This document shows positions 1-7,272 of a DNA stretch of 53,013 bases, one piece after another (positions within the stretch are counted from its first letter, which is position 1; every line of letters starts with the position of its first letter). Source of the DNA: Chryseobacterium sp. S0630 (lineage in GTDB: Bacteria; Bacteroidota; Bacteroidia; Flavobacteriales; Weeksellaceae); the NCBI RefSeq assembly GCF_024158915.1, contig NZ_JAMZGF010000035.1, positions 1 to 53,013 of the forward strand, written 5' to 3'. Below the pieces are notes generated by a model that saw nothing but the letters and a program-made list of their open reading frames with translations, searched no databases and was not told where the DNA came from. A program made the position numbers and the translations under genes.

Positions 1-77
1 GGTTTCCAAGGTAGAATAAATAACAACTCTTGTATATTTGCAGGGGTTGTTCATATAGTTTATTATTATAAACTGTC
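1..77 (+). repeat. Long dispersed repeat, copy 1 (partial)
   Basis: First of three near-identical copies (1-77, 2986-3062, 4457-4533). Copies 2 and 3 extend further left to 2935 and 4406, giving about 128 bases, so copy 1 is probably cut by the window edge. Each copy contains TATATTTG (33-40 here), a match to the Bacteroidota -7 box, so the repeat may carry a promoter reading rightward into the toxin-tail region. All three lie in the Rhs locus and mark the edges of Rhs fragments. Confidence 0.85.
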
Positions 78-85
78 TCCCGCAG

Positions 86-177
86 CCCCGTTACGCAAAG
101 TCTCCTGACTTTGAGCCAATAATAAAAGCAATTCCTTTACAATATGCTCCAAAGTCGGGAGACTTCGGAGAGCAGGG
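86..177. repeat. REPIN-like inverted-repeat element, copy 1
   Basis: A 92-base element with two palindromic arms in inverted orientation. The left arm holds CAAAGTCTCCTGACTTTG and the right arm CCAAAGTCGGGAGACTTCGG; each resembles the reverse complement of the other, with about 30 bases between. Copy 2 is at 3062-3153 and a variant is at 10345-10447. Two REP-like hairpins facing each other is the general design of REPINs. No RAYT transposase is visible in the window. The following toxin-tail ORF begins inside the right arm. Confidence 0.75.
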
Positions 178-566
178 GAAGCGGTGGTGGATTGATGTTT
201 GGTGGTTATGGAAGGACTGTAACTGCTGCAGAAGAGGTTTCTATGACATCAAAGATTGCTGCCGAAGCAGAAGCTCAAGGTTTTAAAAGTCTCAATTCTG
301 GAATAGATCCGGCTATAACAGGAAATTATTTAGAACAAATGATGAATGGTACATTTAATAAGCCTGTAGGAGTAGCAGGATTTAGATGGGAAGGCAAATT
401 TTATTTAAATGATGGTAATCATAGAATGAATTCTGCTATCCAATATAAAATACTAACTGGTGACTATAAATATATGGATATACTTATGAACAATGCAAAA
501 TGGGATAACGCAAATCCAGTTAATTATGGAAAAGTATATAAATTCCCTGTAAAACCAACAAGATAA
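144..566 (+). CDS. Orphan Rhs-type toxin C-terminal domain with DGNHR motif
   Basis: A 140-residue ORF whose first dozen codons lie in the REPIN-like repeat, so the apparent start is probably not native. The real domain begins near the Gly-rich stretch GSGGG (residues 12-16). Residues about 88-95 (YLNDGNHR) resemble the DGNHR/DGHRR signature of ParB/sulfiredoxin-fold nuclease-like toxin domains. The stop overlaps the next start (TAATG), the usual layout of a toxin tail and its immunity gene, and Rhs core fragments lie just downstream. Inference: a toxin tail cut off from its Rhs carrier, which probably lies left of the window. Without a carrier it is likely silent or a recombination donor. 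The fold assignment is tentative. Confidence 0.55.
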   Translation: MLQSRETSESRGSGGGLMFGGYGRTVTAAEEVSMTSKIAAEAEAQGFKSLNSGIDPAITGNYLEQMMNGTFNKPVGVAGFRWEGKFYLNDGNHRMNSAIQYKILTGDYKYMDILMNNAKWDNANPVNYGKVYKFPVKPTR

Positions 567-994
567 TGAACAGAGTATCTATAATTAATTCAAAGGAGTT
601 ACAAACCTTAAAGGATATGAATGATTATGTTTTCGTTAATTTTGCCTATGATAATGCTCTAAAAATAGGTTATTTTTACGATGAAATTAGGAAGAATGAG
701 AGAATTAAGTTAATTAATTTATTTAATCAATTAACAGGTATTGAAATTAGAGTAGATGATACCTTAGGTAAATTACACATAATTTTACTAAAATTATTAA
801 TCGATGGAAAAAAAGATAATATCGTTATTAGTAATGTTGGTTTCCATATGATATCATTTGAGTTTTTGATTGATAATTTGAAAAAGATCTTTCAACATTT
901 AAATGAATTAGTAAATAAAAATGTAGTTATAGTTGACTGTAATCTTAATAACCCTGAGGATATTAAATATTTAGAGCAATATTTCAAAACTTAA
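566..994 (+). CDS. Probable immunity protein for the 144-566 toxin tail
   Basis: A 142-residue soluble protein whose ATG shares a base with the upstream stop, implying coupled translation. No signal peptide or membrane segment is visible. It is AT-rich, like many immunity genes in polymorphic toxin loci. I do not recognise the family; a C-terminal stretch (VVIVDCN, about residues 120-126) has a loose alpha/beta look. The immunity role rests on position directly after a toxin tail and before the next Rhs fragment. The gene ends at a hairpin-type repeat at 995-1033. Confidence 0.55.
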   Translation: MNRVSIINSKELQTLKDMNDYVFVNFAYDNALKIGYFYDEIRKNERIKLINLFNQLTGIEIRVDDTLGKLHIILLKLLIDGKKDNIVISNVGFHMISFEFLIDNLKKIFQHLNELVNKNVVIVDCNLNNPEDIKYLEQYFKT

Positions 995-1033
995 CCCCCG
1001 CTGCCGCACGAATCCTTTCGTGTGGTGAAATAA
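995..1033. repeat. Short hairpin repeat with CCCCCGCTG head
   Basis: The CCCCCGCTG head is followed by an inverted repeat, CCGCACGAA and TTCGTGTGG around a TCCT loop (1004-1025). A relative with the same head sits at 4314-4352, and the repeat at 2931 also starts with CCCCCGCTG. It lies between an immunity gene and an Rhs core fragment. Confidence 0.65.
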
Positions 1034-1068
1034 GTTTATAAATAGGTTCTGGTAATTATATTCTTCCA

Positions 1069-1240
1069 TCCAATATAATTATTTAAATCTGCCTAAACAG
1101 ATTACACAAAACTCTAAAGCTATTAACTATTATTACAGGGCAGATGGAGTTAAAATTAAGAAATCAGGACCAACAGAATCAAACACAGATTATCTTGATG
1201 GGTTTCAATATACGGAAGGAAGCATAAAATTTGTTCAGAC
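1069..1240 (+). pseudogene. Rhs core fragment, frameshifted
   Basis: Reading in phase from 1071 gives Rhs core sequence (YNYLNLPKQIT, YYRADGVKIKK, DYLDGFQYTEG), close to residues in the second core at 3154-4313. The phase breaks around 1237-1243, where the text jumps to the GNPSYNYKYNGKEL segment in another frame. In intact family members about 50 residues normally separate these segments, so a deletion plus frameshift is the simplest reading. There is no start codon or N-terminal part, so this is a remnant joined to the toxin tail that follows. Confidence 0.75.
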
Positions 1241-1246
1241 TCTGCT

Positions 1247-2266
1247 GTGGGAAACCCAAGCTATAATTACAAATACAATGGTAAGGAATTACAGGAAACC
1301 GGAATGTATGATTATGGAGCAAGGATGTATATGCCGGATCTGGGAAGATGGGGCGTGATTGACCCATTAGCTGAAGCGTCCAGAAGATTTACCCCTTACC
1401 ATTATGGAAATAACAACCCAATAAGGTTTATCGATCCGGATGGAAGGCTTACCGTAGATAACCTTCAAGGGGGATATAGTACAGGAAGTGCTGTAGCAGA
1501 TTTCATGTACAGAACCGGTTTAAGCTCAGATGAAAGAAATATGCCGCTATTCTATCGTAATGAAGGGGGAGCAATGATAAGAACAAATGCTTTGGGGAAT
1601 GATGGCCAAGGTGGCGGTGGTAGTTTTACATTTACTGGGAAATCTGCAGTGTCTATGTTTAATTACTTCAAAGATGGAGGGAGAATGTCTGGACTTAGCT
1701 TCCAAAAAAATAAGGTGAGCTGGTGGACAGACTATGAAGATCCGGATTTAAATGTTAAGGGAATTGGAGAATTAAATATATTGAAATTTATAGATAATGG
1801 TCTTACAGAAACTGTTAATACCTTAGATGGTATATCCTATGATTTAAAGCATTATCAAACAGAAACTTTCTTTAAAGATATGGAAAAGCATCTTAACGGA
1901 GGATTAGGAATAGCTTCTGCAGCTATCGCTGGACAAAGTAAATTACCTGGCGGTATTAAATATCTTGATAAGATAAAAGGGTTATCAAAATTCTCAAAAG
2001 TTTTAGGCAGAGCAGGCGTAGTAGGAACAGCTTTAACTGTAGGTGTTACTTTCTCTGAATACTATAATGATGAGTGGACCGCTCATACAGTTGTAAACAC
2101 AGCTTTATTAGCAGGAACTTTGGCTGCAACAGTCTTTGGTGCTCCTGCAATACTTACGGGAATAGCTATTTATGGAATCGCAGATTATACATTTGGGATC
2201 GGTGATAAATTAGATAGTGAGTTTGGAAGAGGATCAATATTTTGGAATACACATATTGCTAATTAA
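1247..2266 (+). CDS. Rhs core end plus hydrophobic toxin C-terminal domain
   Basis: The 339-residue ORF opens with the conserved end of the Rhs-associated core (YNGKELQETGMYDYGARMY, then DLGRWGVIDPLAE and FIDPDGR at residues 61-67). Everything after residue 67 is the variable tail. The tail has a Gly-rich middle and strongly hydrophobic segments at about 255-269 and 282-317, as in pore-forming toxin domains. The ATG is only the first Met after a frameshift, so this piece lacks a carrier N-terminus. The next gene encodes a multi-pass membrane protein, which fits immunity against a membrane-acting toxin. The core call is firm; pore formation is inference. Confidence 0.7.
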   Translation: MGNPSYNYKYNGKELQETGMYDYGARMYMPDLGRWGVIDPLAEASRRFTPYHYGNNNPIRFIDPDGRLTVDNLQGGYSTGSAVADFMYRTGLSSDERNMPLFYRNEGGAMIRTNALGNDGQGGGGSFTFTGKSAVSMFNYFKDGGRMSGLSFQKNKVSWWTDYEDPDLNVKGIGELNILKFIDNGLTETVNTLDGISYDLKHYQTETFFKDMEKHLNGGLGIASAAIAGQSKLPGGIKYLDKIKGLSKFSKVLGRAGVVGTALTVGVTFSEYYNDEWTAHTVVNTALLAGTLAATVFGAPAILTGIAIYGIADYTFGIGDKLDSEFGRGSIFWNTHIAN

Positions 2267-2272
2267 ATAAAA

Positions 2273-2902
2273 ATGAACAATAAAAAATCAATTAAAATAA
2301 TTTCGATAAATAAGGTATTACTTTTTGTATTATTTTTAGTTATCATTCCTAATTCATTAGCAATACTTACATATATTCATATTGCAAAAACTATTTATCC
2401 AGGTATAGTATTTTTAATTTCTATATTATTAGTTTACCTTTTATTTTACAAAATTTTACAAAAAAAAATTGATTTTGATTATTCTGATGATAAGATATTT
2501 ATTAACGAAACTATTTATTTCTTATCAGATTTACAATCTTATAATTTTAGTGAAACGAATTATATTGGTACTATAACATTAAATTTTAATAAAAAAAAGG
2601 TAAAATTATATCTTCGCCTTAATAAAAATTTAGAGTATCAAGGGCTAAAAGATAGTATATTAAAGTTGATAAATACATATAATAAAAGGAACAATAGTAA
2701 AATTGAAGAGTTCAATTGGTATAAAACAAAATCTGCAAAAGTATATGGTTATATAACTGTATTTATAATGATTTTGTGGATTGCTATAATGTTTATCTAT
2801 CCAGAGAAATTAAAACTCTCTAATTTATGTTTGTTGTTAATAGTTTCAGCAGGTCTTGCACCAATCTTATTGAGGATTTTTGGAAATAATAAATCTGTAT
2901 AA
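2273..2902 (+). CDS. Membrane protein, probable immunity to the 1247-2266 toxin
   Basis: A 209-residue protein starting 6 bases after the toxin-tail stop. It has two N-terminal membrane segments (about 13-35 and 42-62), a roughly 95-residue soluble middle and two C-terminal membrane segments (about 160-180 and 184-202). This is a common layout for immunity proteins against colicin-like pore formers. I recognise no named family. It is very AT-rich, like the other immunity gene. The repeat block starting at 2935 follows directly. Confidence 0.6.
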   Translation: MNNKKSIKIISINKVLLFVLFLVIIPNSLAILTYIHIAKTIYPGIVFLISILLVYLLFYKILQKKIDFDYSDDKIFINETIYFLSDLQSYNFSETNYIGTITLNFNKKKVKLYLRLNKNLEYQGLKDSILKLINTYNKRNNSKIEEFNWYKTKSAKVYGYITVFIMILWIAIMFIYPEKLKLSNLCLLLIVSAGLAPILLRIFGNNKSV

Positions 2903-2934
2903 GAAAACTGGTAATACTAATAACATTTTTCCCC

Positions 2935-3062
2935 CCGCTGCGCAAAGTCTGCAGACTTTGAGCTTATTAAATAAACTTACCTTCTGGTTTCCAAGGTAGA
3001 ATAAATAACAACTCTTGTATATTTGCAGGGGTTGTTCATATAGTTTATTATTATAAACTGTC
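2935..3062. repeat. Long dispersed repeat, copy 2 (full, 128 bases)
   Basis: Identical in layout to 4406-4533. The left part holds the perfect 18-base palindrome CAAAGTCTGCAGACTTTG (2943-2960), and the right part the TATATTTG promoter-like box (3018-3025). The CAAAGTC arm is shared with the REPIN-like element that follows directly, so the two repeats belong to one hairpin family. Confidence 0.9.
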
Positions 3063-3153
3063 CCCGTTACGCAAAGTCTCCTGACTTTGAGCCAATAATA
3101 AAAGCAATTCCTTTACAATATGCTCCAAAGTCGGGAGACTTCGGAGAGCAGGG
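3062..3153. repeat. REPIN-like inverted-repeat element, copy 2
   Basis: Nearly identical to 86-177. It fuses to an Rhs core fragment at 3154. The element has no stop in the frame of that core, so an open frame runs from about 3048 through the repeat into the Rhs sequence. The same repeat sits before the toxin tail at 144, so the same sequence precedes two unrelated Rhs segments. Confidence 0.85.
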
Positions 3154-4363
3154 CTATACCAGAACAGAATCCGAGTTGGATTTTACCGGAATACCAAAGA
3201 AAATGGTTACTCTTCATAAGAGATTAGCGAATGAACCTGGAGTTACCATCACAGAACGTTTTGACTATGATAATCAGAACAGATTACTGGTTCATAAGCA
3301 TCAGGTAGATGATAAACCGGAACAAATCCTTACACAAAACAGCTATAACGAGATCTCACAGCTTACAAACAAAAAAGTAGGCAATAATCTTCAAAGTATT
3401 GATTATAATTATAATATCAGAGGCTGGCTGACTCATATTAATAAAGGTCAGATGACGGTTCCTGATTTAGGAGGAAAGCTATTTTCCTACGAAATCAAAT
3501 ACAATCAGATGAATGGAATAGAGAATCCCGATTCGGCATTATTCTCCGGCAAAAATGTAAAGGCGAAATACAATGGTAATATAGCAGAAGTAGACTGGAG
3601 AGCCGTAGAATCTATAGGAGCCAATCCTCCTATACAACCTAAGAGATACGGTTATGTCTATGATGCGTTGAACAGACTTACAGCAGGGTATTATCAAAAT
3701 CCTGTGAACCCTTACAGCAAAGAACATACAGAATCCTTAACGTATGACCTGAATGGGAATATAAAAAGCCTTTACCGTACTGCTGCTTTGGAAGGAAGTA
3801 ATACAACCGCTACTGTCATTGATGAATTGGAATATATTTACGGATCCAATAATCTGACCAATCAGGTATCCATTATTAAAGACCACAAAAATAATCCATC
3901 AGGATATGAAGGCGGAGGTGGTACTATCCCGTATGACCTTAATGGAAACATGTGGCAGATGCCGGATAAAAACATCACCAAAATCACCTACAATCACCTG
4001 AACTTACCCAATAGAATAGAGTATGGCACTTTGGGGCTTTCAGGAATGCATAATTACCTGTACAGATCAGATGGGGTTAAGGTCCAGAAAAAGCTTCCCA
4101 AAGGAGAATGCGGGATTATCAATTGTTATACTGTAACCGATATCACAGATTATCTTGATGGATTTCAATATTATCATAATGAATCCGATAACAATGGCGG
4201 CGGTGGTATTGAAGAACTCCGTATGATGTCCGAAAAGTTGAAATATGCTCATGAACAGCAGGCTTACAGTGTAGAAAGTGGAATTGTCACCGCAGAGAAC
4301 CAGCAATTGAATACCCCCGCTGGCGCGAGCGTCTCGCTCGTGTCCGTGAATAAAACAAAATAG
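3154..4363 (+). pseudogene. Rhs/YD-repeat core fragment, truncated at both ends
   Basis: About 385 residues of Rhs core with typical YD-type repeats (DYDNQNRLL, YDALNRLTAGYY, YDLNGNIKSL, YDLNGNMWQMP) and the DYLDGFQY segment near the end. The N-terminal half, signal peptide, core closure (DPLAE, DPDGR) and toxin tail are all missing. The left edge is a REPIN-like repeat. The right edge is a hairpin repeat at 4314, which adds a false tail ending at the 4363 stop. The nominal start is a TTG at 3176 with no support. In structure this resembles the shell-forming part of Rhs toxins; here it is most likely a dead remnant or recombination substrate. Confidence 0.8.
4314..4352. repeat. Short hairpin repeat truncating the Rhs core
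   Basis: The CCCCCGCTG head is followed by a GCGAGCG/CGCTCGT hairpin (4325-4341) and TGTCCGTGAA. It is related to 995-1033. Its insertion or the recombination it marks replaces the end of the Rhs core with an out-of-family tail. Confidence 0.65.
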
Positions 4364-4405
4364 CAGCTGCTTTAGCAATGGCTTTTACTCTCTATTCTAA
4401 AGAAA

Positions 4406-4533
4406 CCGCTGCGCAAAGTCTGCAGACTTTGAGCTTATTAAATAAACTTACCTTCTGGTTTCCAAGGTAGAATAAATAACAACTCTTGTATATTTGCAGG
4501 GGTTGTTCATATAGTTTATTATTATAAACTGTC
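4406..4533. repeat. Long dispersed repeat, copy 3 (full)
   Basis: Matches 2935-3062, including the 18-base palindrome (4414-4431) and TATATTTG (4489-4496). It is followed by non-Rhs intergenic sequence, so it may mark the right border of the toxin locus. Confidence 0.9.
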
Positions 4534-4896
4534 TTCAGCAGTGCTTTCAGTCACTCCACTAAGTGTTCGCAGCCGCTCATTAATTTGCTATAACCATTTT
4601 ATAAACTGTCTCCAGATATTTAAGAAATGCCTTCAGACGCTATTGTAAGTATCTCCGGACACTTTATCAAATAGGTATAACTACTTTACAACCGTCTCAA
4701 CCGTTTTCATAAGTCCCTATAGCCTTTTATTCAAGTAGCTGCAGACTGTTATGGAACACCCTTTAGCCCCTTATGTAACCAGGTATATCCCTTACCCAAG
4801 GGGCGAGAGGGGGTTGGCGAAGGGGGTAATCACTATTTTTTCAATAGTATAGATGTAAGTAATGGAAACAGGACATACGGTAATATTTAAATTTCC
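4534..4896. other. Intergenic stretch without a gene
   Basis: No credible ORF. The left part contains loosely recurring CTGTCT/CTTCAG words. A G-rich stretch at 4800-4829 (GGGGCGAGAGGGGGTTGGCG) looks like a dispersed Bacteroidota repeat. Otherwise I see nothing in it. Confidence 0.6.
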
Positions 4897-4904
4897 TAAC
4901 TTTG
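4897..4904 (+). promoter_or_regulatory. -7 box TAACTTTG upstream of map
   Basis: An exact TAnnTTTG match 29 bases before the ATG at 4934. It lies downstream of the longer possible start at 4862, so it supports the shorter protein. Confidence 0.6.
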
Positions 4905-4933
4905 TAGTTTTCAATAACAATCAAAATAAAAAT

Positions 4934-5698
4934 ATGTCAATCACCAACGAAGATCAGATGCTCGGAATGCAAAAAGTAAGTGAAGCTGTTGCCTATACGC
5001 TGAAGAAGATGATGGATTACGCTGAGCCCGGTATGACCACCAAAGATCTGGACGAATATGGAGCCCAAATACTGGGAGGTTTCGGAGCAAAATCAGCACC
5101 TTACCTTACATATGGATTTCCAGGGTGGACGTGTATCAGCGTGGACAATGAATTCTGTCACGGGATTCCAACAGATCAGAGGATTTTGAAAGAAGGCGAT
5201 CTGATCAATATTGATGTTTCTGCGGAGTTGGATGGATATTGGGCGGATAACGGAGGTTCCTTCGTGATTGGAGAAGATATTCACGGACATCAAAAATTGG
5301 TGGAGGCCTCCAAAGATATTTTAAGAAAAGTTATCGACAATATCAAGGGCGGGGTAAAAATAGCTGACATAGGACATTTAATGGAAACAGAAGCCAAGAA
5401 AAGAGGCCTTAAAGTTATTAAGAATCTTGCAGGTCATGGAGTAGGGAGAAGCTTACACGAACAGCCTGACGAATTGCTGAACTACAGAAACCGCTATGAT
5501 TCCAGACGTTTCAAAAAAAACTCTGTGGTTGCTATTGAAACATTTATTTCCACCGATTCCAATATCGCTGTAGAATTAAAAGACGGCTGGACCATGGTAG
5601 GCAATAAAGGCGGCTATATGGCCCAACATGAACATACTATCGTAATCACGGATGGAAAACCTATCATTTTAACCGAAATGAATGAAATCCTGAATTAA
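4934..5698 (+). CDS. map: Methionine aminopeptidase, type I
   Basis: Removes the N-terminal Met from nascent proteins in the cytosol, using two metal ions. The 254-residue length fits the family. The five metal ligands are all visible in order: Asp in NIDV, Asp in ADNGG, His in GHGVG, Glu in AIETF and Glu in QHEHTIVI. The substrate-side His in FCHGIP is also present. A longer frame opens at 4862, but the promoter box at 4897-4904 and the family length favour 4934. It stands alone between the toxin debris and a repeat-containing gap. Function is secure. Confidence 0.95.
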   Translation: MSITNEDQMLGMQKVSEAVAYTLKKMMDYAEPGMTTKDLDEYGAQILGGFGAKSAPYLTYGFPGWTCISVDNEFCHGIPTDQRILKEGDLINIDVSAELDGYWADNGGSFVIGEDIHGHQKLVEASKDILRKVIDNIKGGVKIADIGHLMETEAKKRGLKVIKNLAGHGVGRSLHEQPDELLNYRNRYDSRRFKKNSVVAIETFISTDSNIAVELKDGWTMVGNKGGYMAQHEHTIVITDGKPIILTEMNEILN

Positions 5699-5729
5699 AC
5701 TAAGATCGCTTATTTAATAGTAAGTAAAT

Positions 5730-5811
5730 CGCAAAGGCGCCAGAATTTCATCATCATTCCTTGCTGAAAATCTCACATTGAGCACAGTCGAAATGTTCTT
5801 GCGCCTTTGCG
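5730..5811. repeat. Inverted repeat CGCAAAGGCGC ... GCGCCTTTGCG
   Basis: Eleven-base perfect arms at 5730-5740 and 5801-5811 enclose a 60-base spacer. The spacer holds CATTGAGCACAGTCGAAATG (5776-5795), similar to a sequence I know as a common dispersed repeat in Flavobacteria. Related CTTTGCGTTAA words recur at about 5907 and 39364. Confidence 0.6.
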
Positions 5812-5940
5812 TTAAAAAATAGGTGTTCTTTTAATTCCAAAGCTTCATCCAATCAACTTGTTGATTCCCTCTTTGCTCTCTTCTATTCAATATTCGCAAT
5901 TCAAAAACTTTGCGTTAAAAACAAACCGTATTATCCACCA

Positions 5941-6528
5941 TCAAAACTCTTTCAGAATACTTTCGTAATCCGCTGTAAAACCAGTCTCCATCGTTCCTTC
6001 AATGCGATACGTTTCCACATCGGTAATTCCGGTATAACTCCTTAAAACATCTTTGAGGTAAGCAGAAACATAATCTGGAGTACCTTCTGTACTTCTTCCG
6101 CCAGAAGCAACCGCGAGATATACTTTTTTATCTTTAAACTGTCCTATACGATTCCAGTGTTCATCAAAAATATAGGTAACACCTGCCCGGATCAGCTGGT
6201 CCAGCCATGCTTTCAAAGGAGTAGAAATTCCCAGATTAAACATGGGGGTTCCCATAACAATAATATCTGCTTCGCGGAGTTCATTCACAATCCTGTTGGC
6301 ATACGAAAGAAGTTGTCGGCTTTGTTCATCATAGGATTCCGGATGTTTGTAAAATTCATGAATAGAAACTTCATTCGCTAGCGGTGGCATATCCTTCACC
6401 AGATCCCGTACCGTAATCTGACGGATATTATTTTGTTGTGAAATTTTTTCAACAATAGCTGAACTGAGTCCTTTGCTATAAGACAGATCTCCTCTTGCGC
6501 TGGAGATAATGTGCAGAATATTCTTCAT
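5941..6528 (-). CDS. azoR: FMN-dependent NADH-azoreductase / quinone reductase family
   Basis: A 195-residue flavodoxin-fold reductase, slightly shorter than E. coli AzoR (about 200). The FMN phosphate-binding start (SSARGDLSYSKGLS), the MFNLGISTPLKAWLDQLI segment and GGRSTEGTPD are family features. Enzymes of this group reduce quinones and azo compounds by two electrons using NAD(P)H. It is transcribed away from a Crp-like regulator, with 124 bases between the starts, suggesting that the regulator controls it. Family is firm; the substrate and exact orthology are not. Confidence 0.85.
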   Translation of the reverse strand: MKNILHIISSARGDLSYSKGLSSAIVEKISQQNNIRQITVRDLVKDMPPLANEVSIHEFYKHPESYDEQSRQLLSYANRIVNELREADIIVMGTPMFNLGISTPLKAWLDQLIRAGVTYIFDEHWNRIGQFKDKKVYLAVASGGRSTEGTPDYVSAYLKDVLRSYTGITDVETYRIEGTMETGFTADYESILKEF

Positions 6529-6652
6529 AATATACTATTTTACCCTCATGACGATCAGAACTTCTGTAAGGGGACAAAAAAATGAATAGTAGGGGATTGA
6601 ATGATAAAGAGTACCTTTAAACTATCTTTATCCTTTGTAAATCCCATCAGCT

Positions 6653-7198
6653 ATGATCAGCCAGAAACATTCCAGGGCAATTGAAATCCTTACTCAGGTA
6701 TTTGATGCTAATATCTATCGGAAAAAAGAAATAATAATGGATGTGGAGCAGGTTCACCGTGATTTATTTTATATCAGAAAAGGAGTGGCCCGCATTTTCT
6801 ATTACGATGATAAAGCGATGGACCATACCCATTGGCTTAGTTCAGATGGCCATTTTATTGGTCTTTTCTCGGGTATATTGTCTGGGAAACCAATACCGTT
6901 TGGGATTGAAGCGATAGAAGACAACAGTGAAATCTTTCGTTTACCTTATCATCAACTGTTGGAATTAAAATCAAAAAATCTGGAAATACAGCAGTTGATG
7001 GAAGATCTCTTTGCTGAAAGTTTAATCACAATGGGCGAAAGGCTGATCGATCACCGGATAAAATCTACAGATCAGCGTTATCAGGATTTTGTGGCTTCAC
7101 ACGCTGGTTTGCTTCAGAGAATCAATCTTGGATATATTGCCGGATATCTGGGAATGACCAAGCAGCAACTGAGCAAAATAAGAGCTCAACGATCATGA
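6653..7198 (+). CDS. Crp/Fnr-family transcriptional regulator
   Basis: A 181-residue protein with an N-terminal cyclic-nucleotide-binding-like beta-barrel (about 20-115, including FYIRKGVARIFYYDD) and a short C-terminal helix-turn-helix (GYIAGYLGMTKQQLSKIR, about 160-177). It lacks the Arg-Ser cAMP pocket of true Crp, as is usual for these small Bacteroidota relatives. The DNA-binding end is unusually short, stopping soon after the recognition helix. It is divergent from the azoR-like gene, a likely target. The effector is unknown. Confidence 0.85.
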   Translation: MISQKHSRAIEILTQVFDANIYRKKEIIMDVEQVHRDLFYIRKGVARIFYYDDKAMDHTHWLSSDGHFIGLFSGILSGKPIPFGIEAIEDNSEIFRLPYHQLLELKSKNLEIQQLMEDLFAESLITMGERLIDHRIKSTDQRYQDFVASHAGLLQRINLGYIAGYLGMTKQQLSKIRAQRS

Positions 7199-7272
7199 TT
7201 CTTTTTTAATCCAGGTTAAAAGAAAAGCTAAACTATACACTTAATTTCGAAAAAAATTAAGCTTATAAAGGC

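Noticed and set aside
995..4352. Hairpin repeats considered as CRISPR or as transposon ends
   Set aside because: Spacing is irregular, spacers are coding fragments, and there are no cas genes or transposase; palindromic REP-like elements fit better.
4067..4378. 103-codon minus-strand frame within the Rhs core
   Set aside because: It is a shadow of the Rhs frame; the plus strand carries clear YD-repeat sequence.
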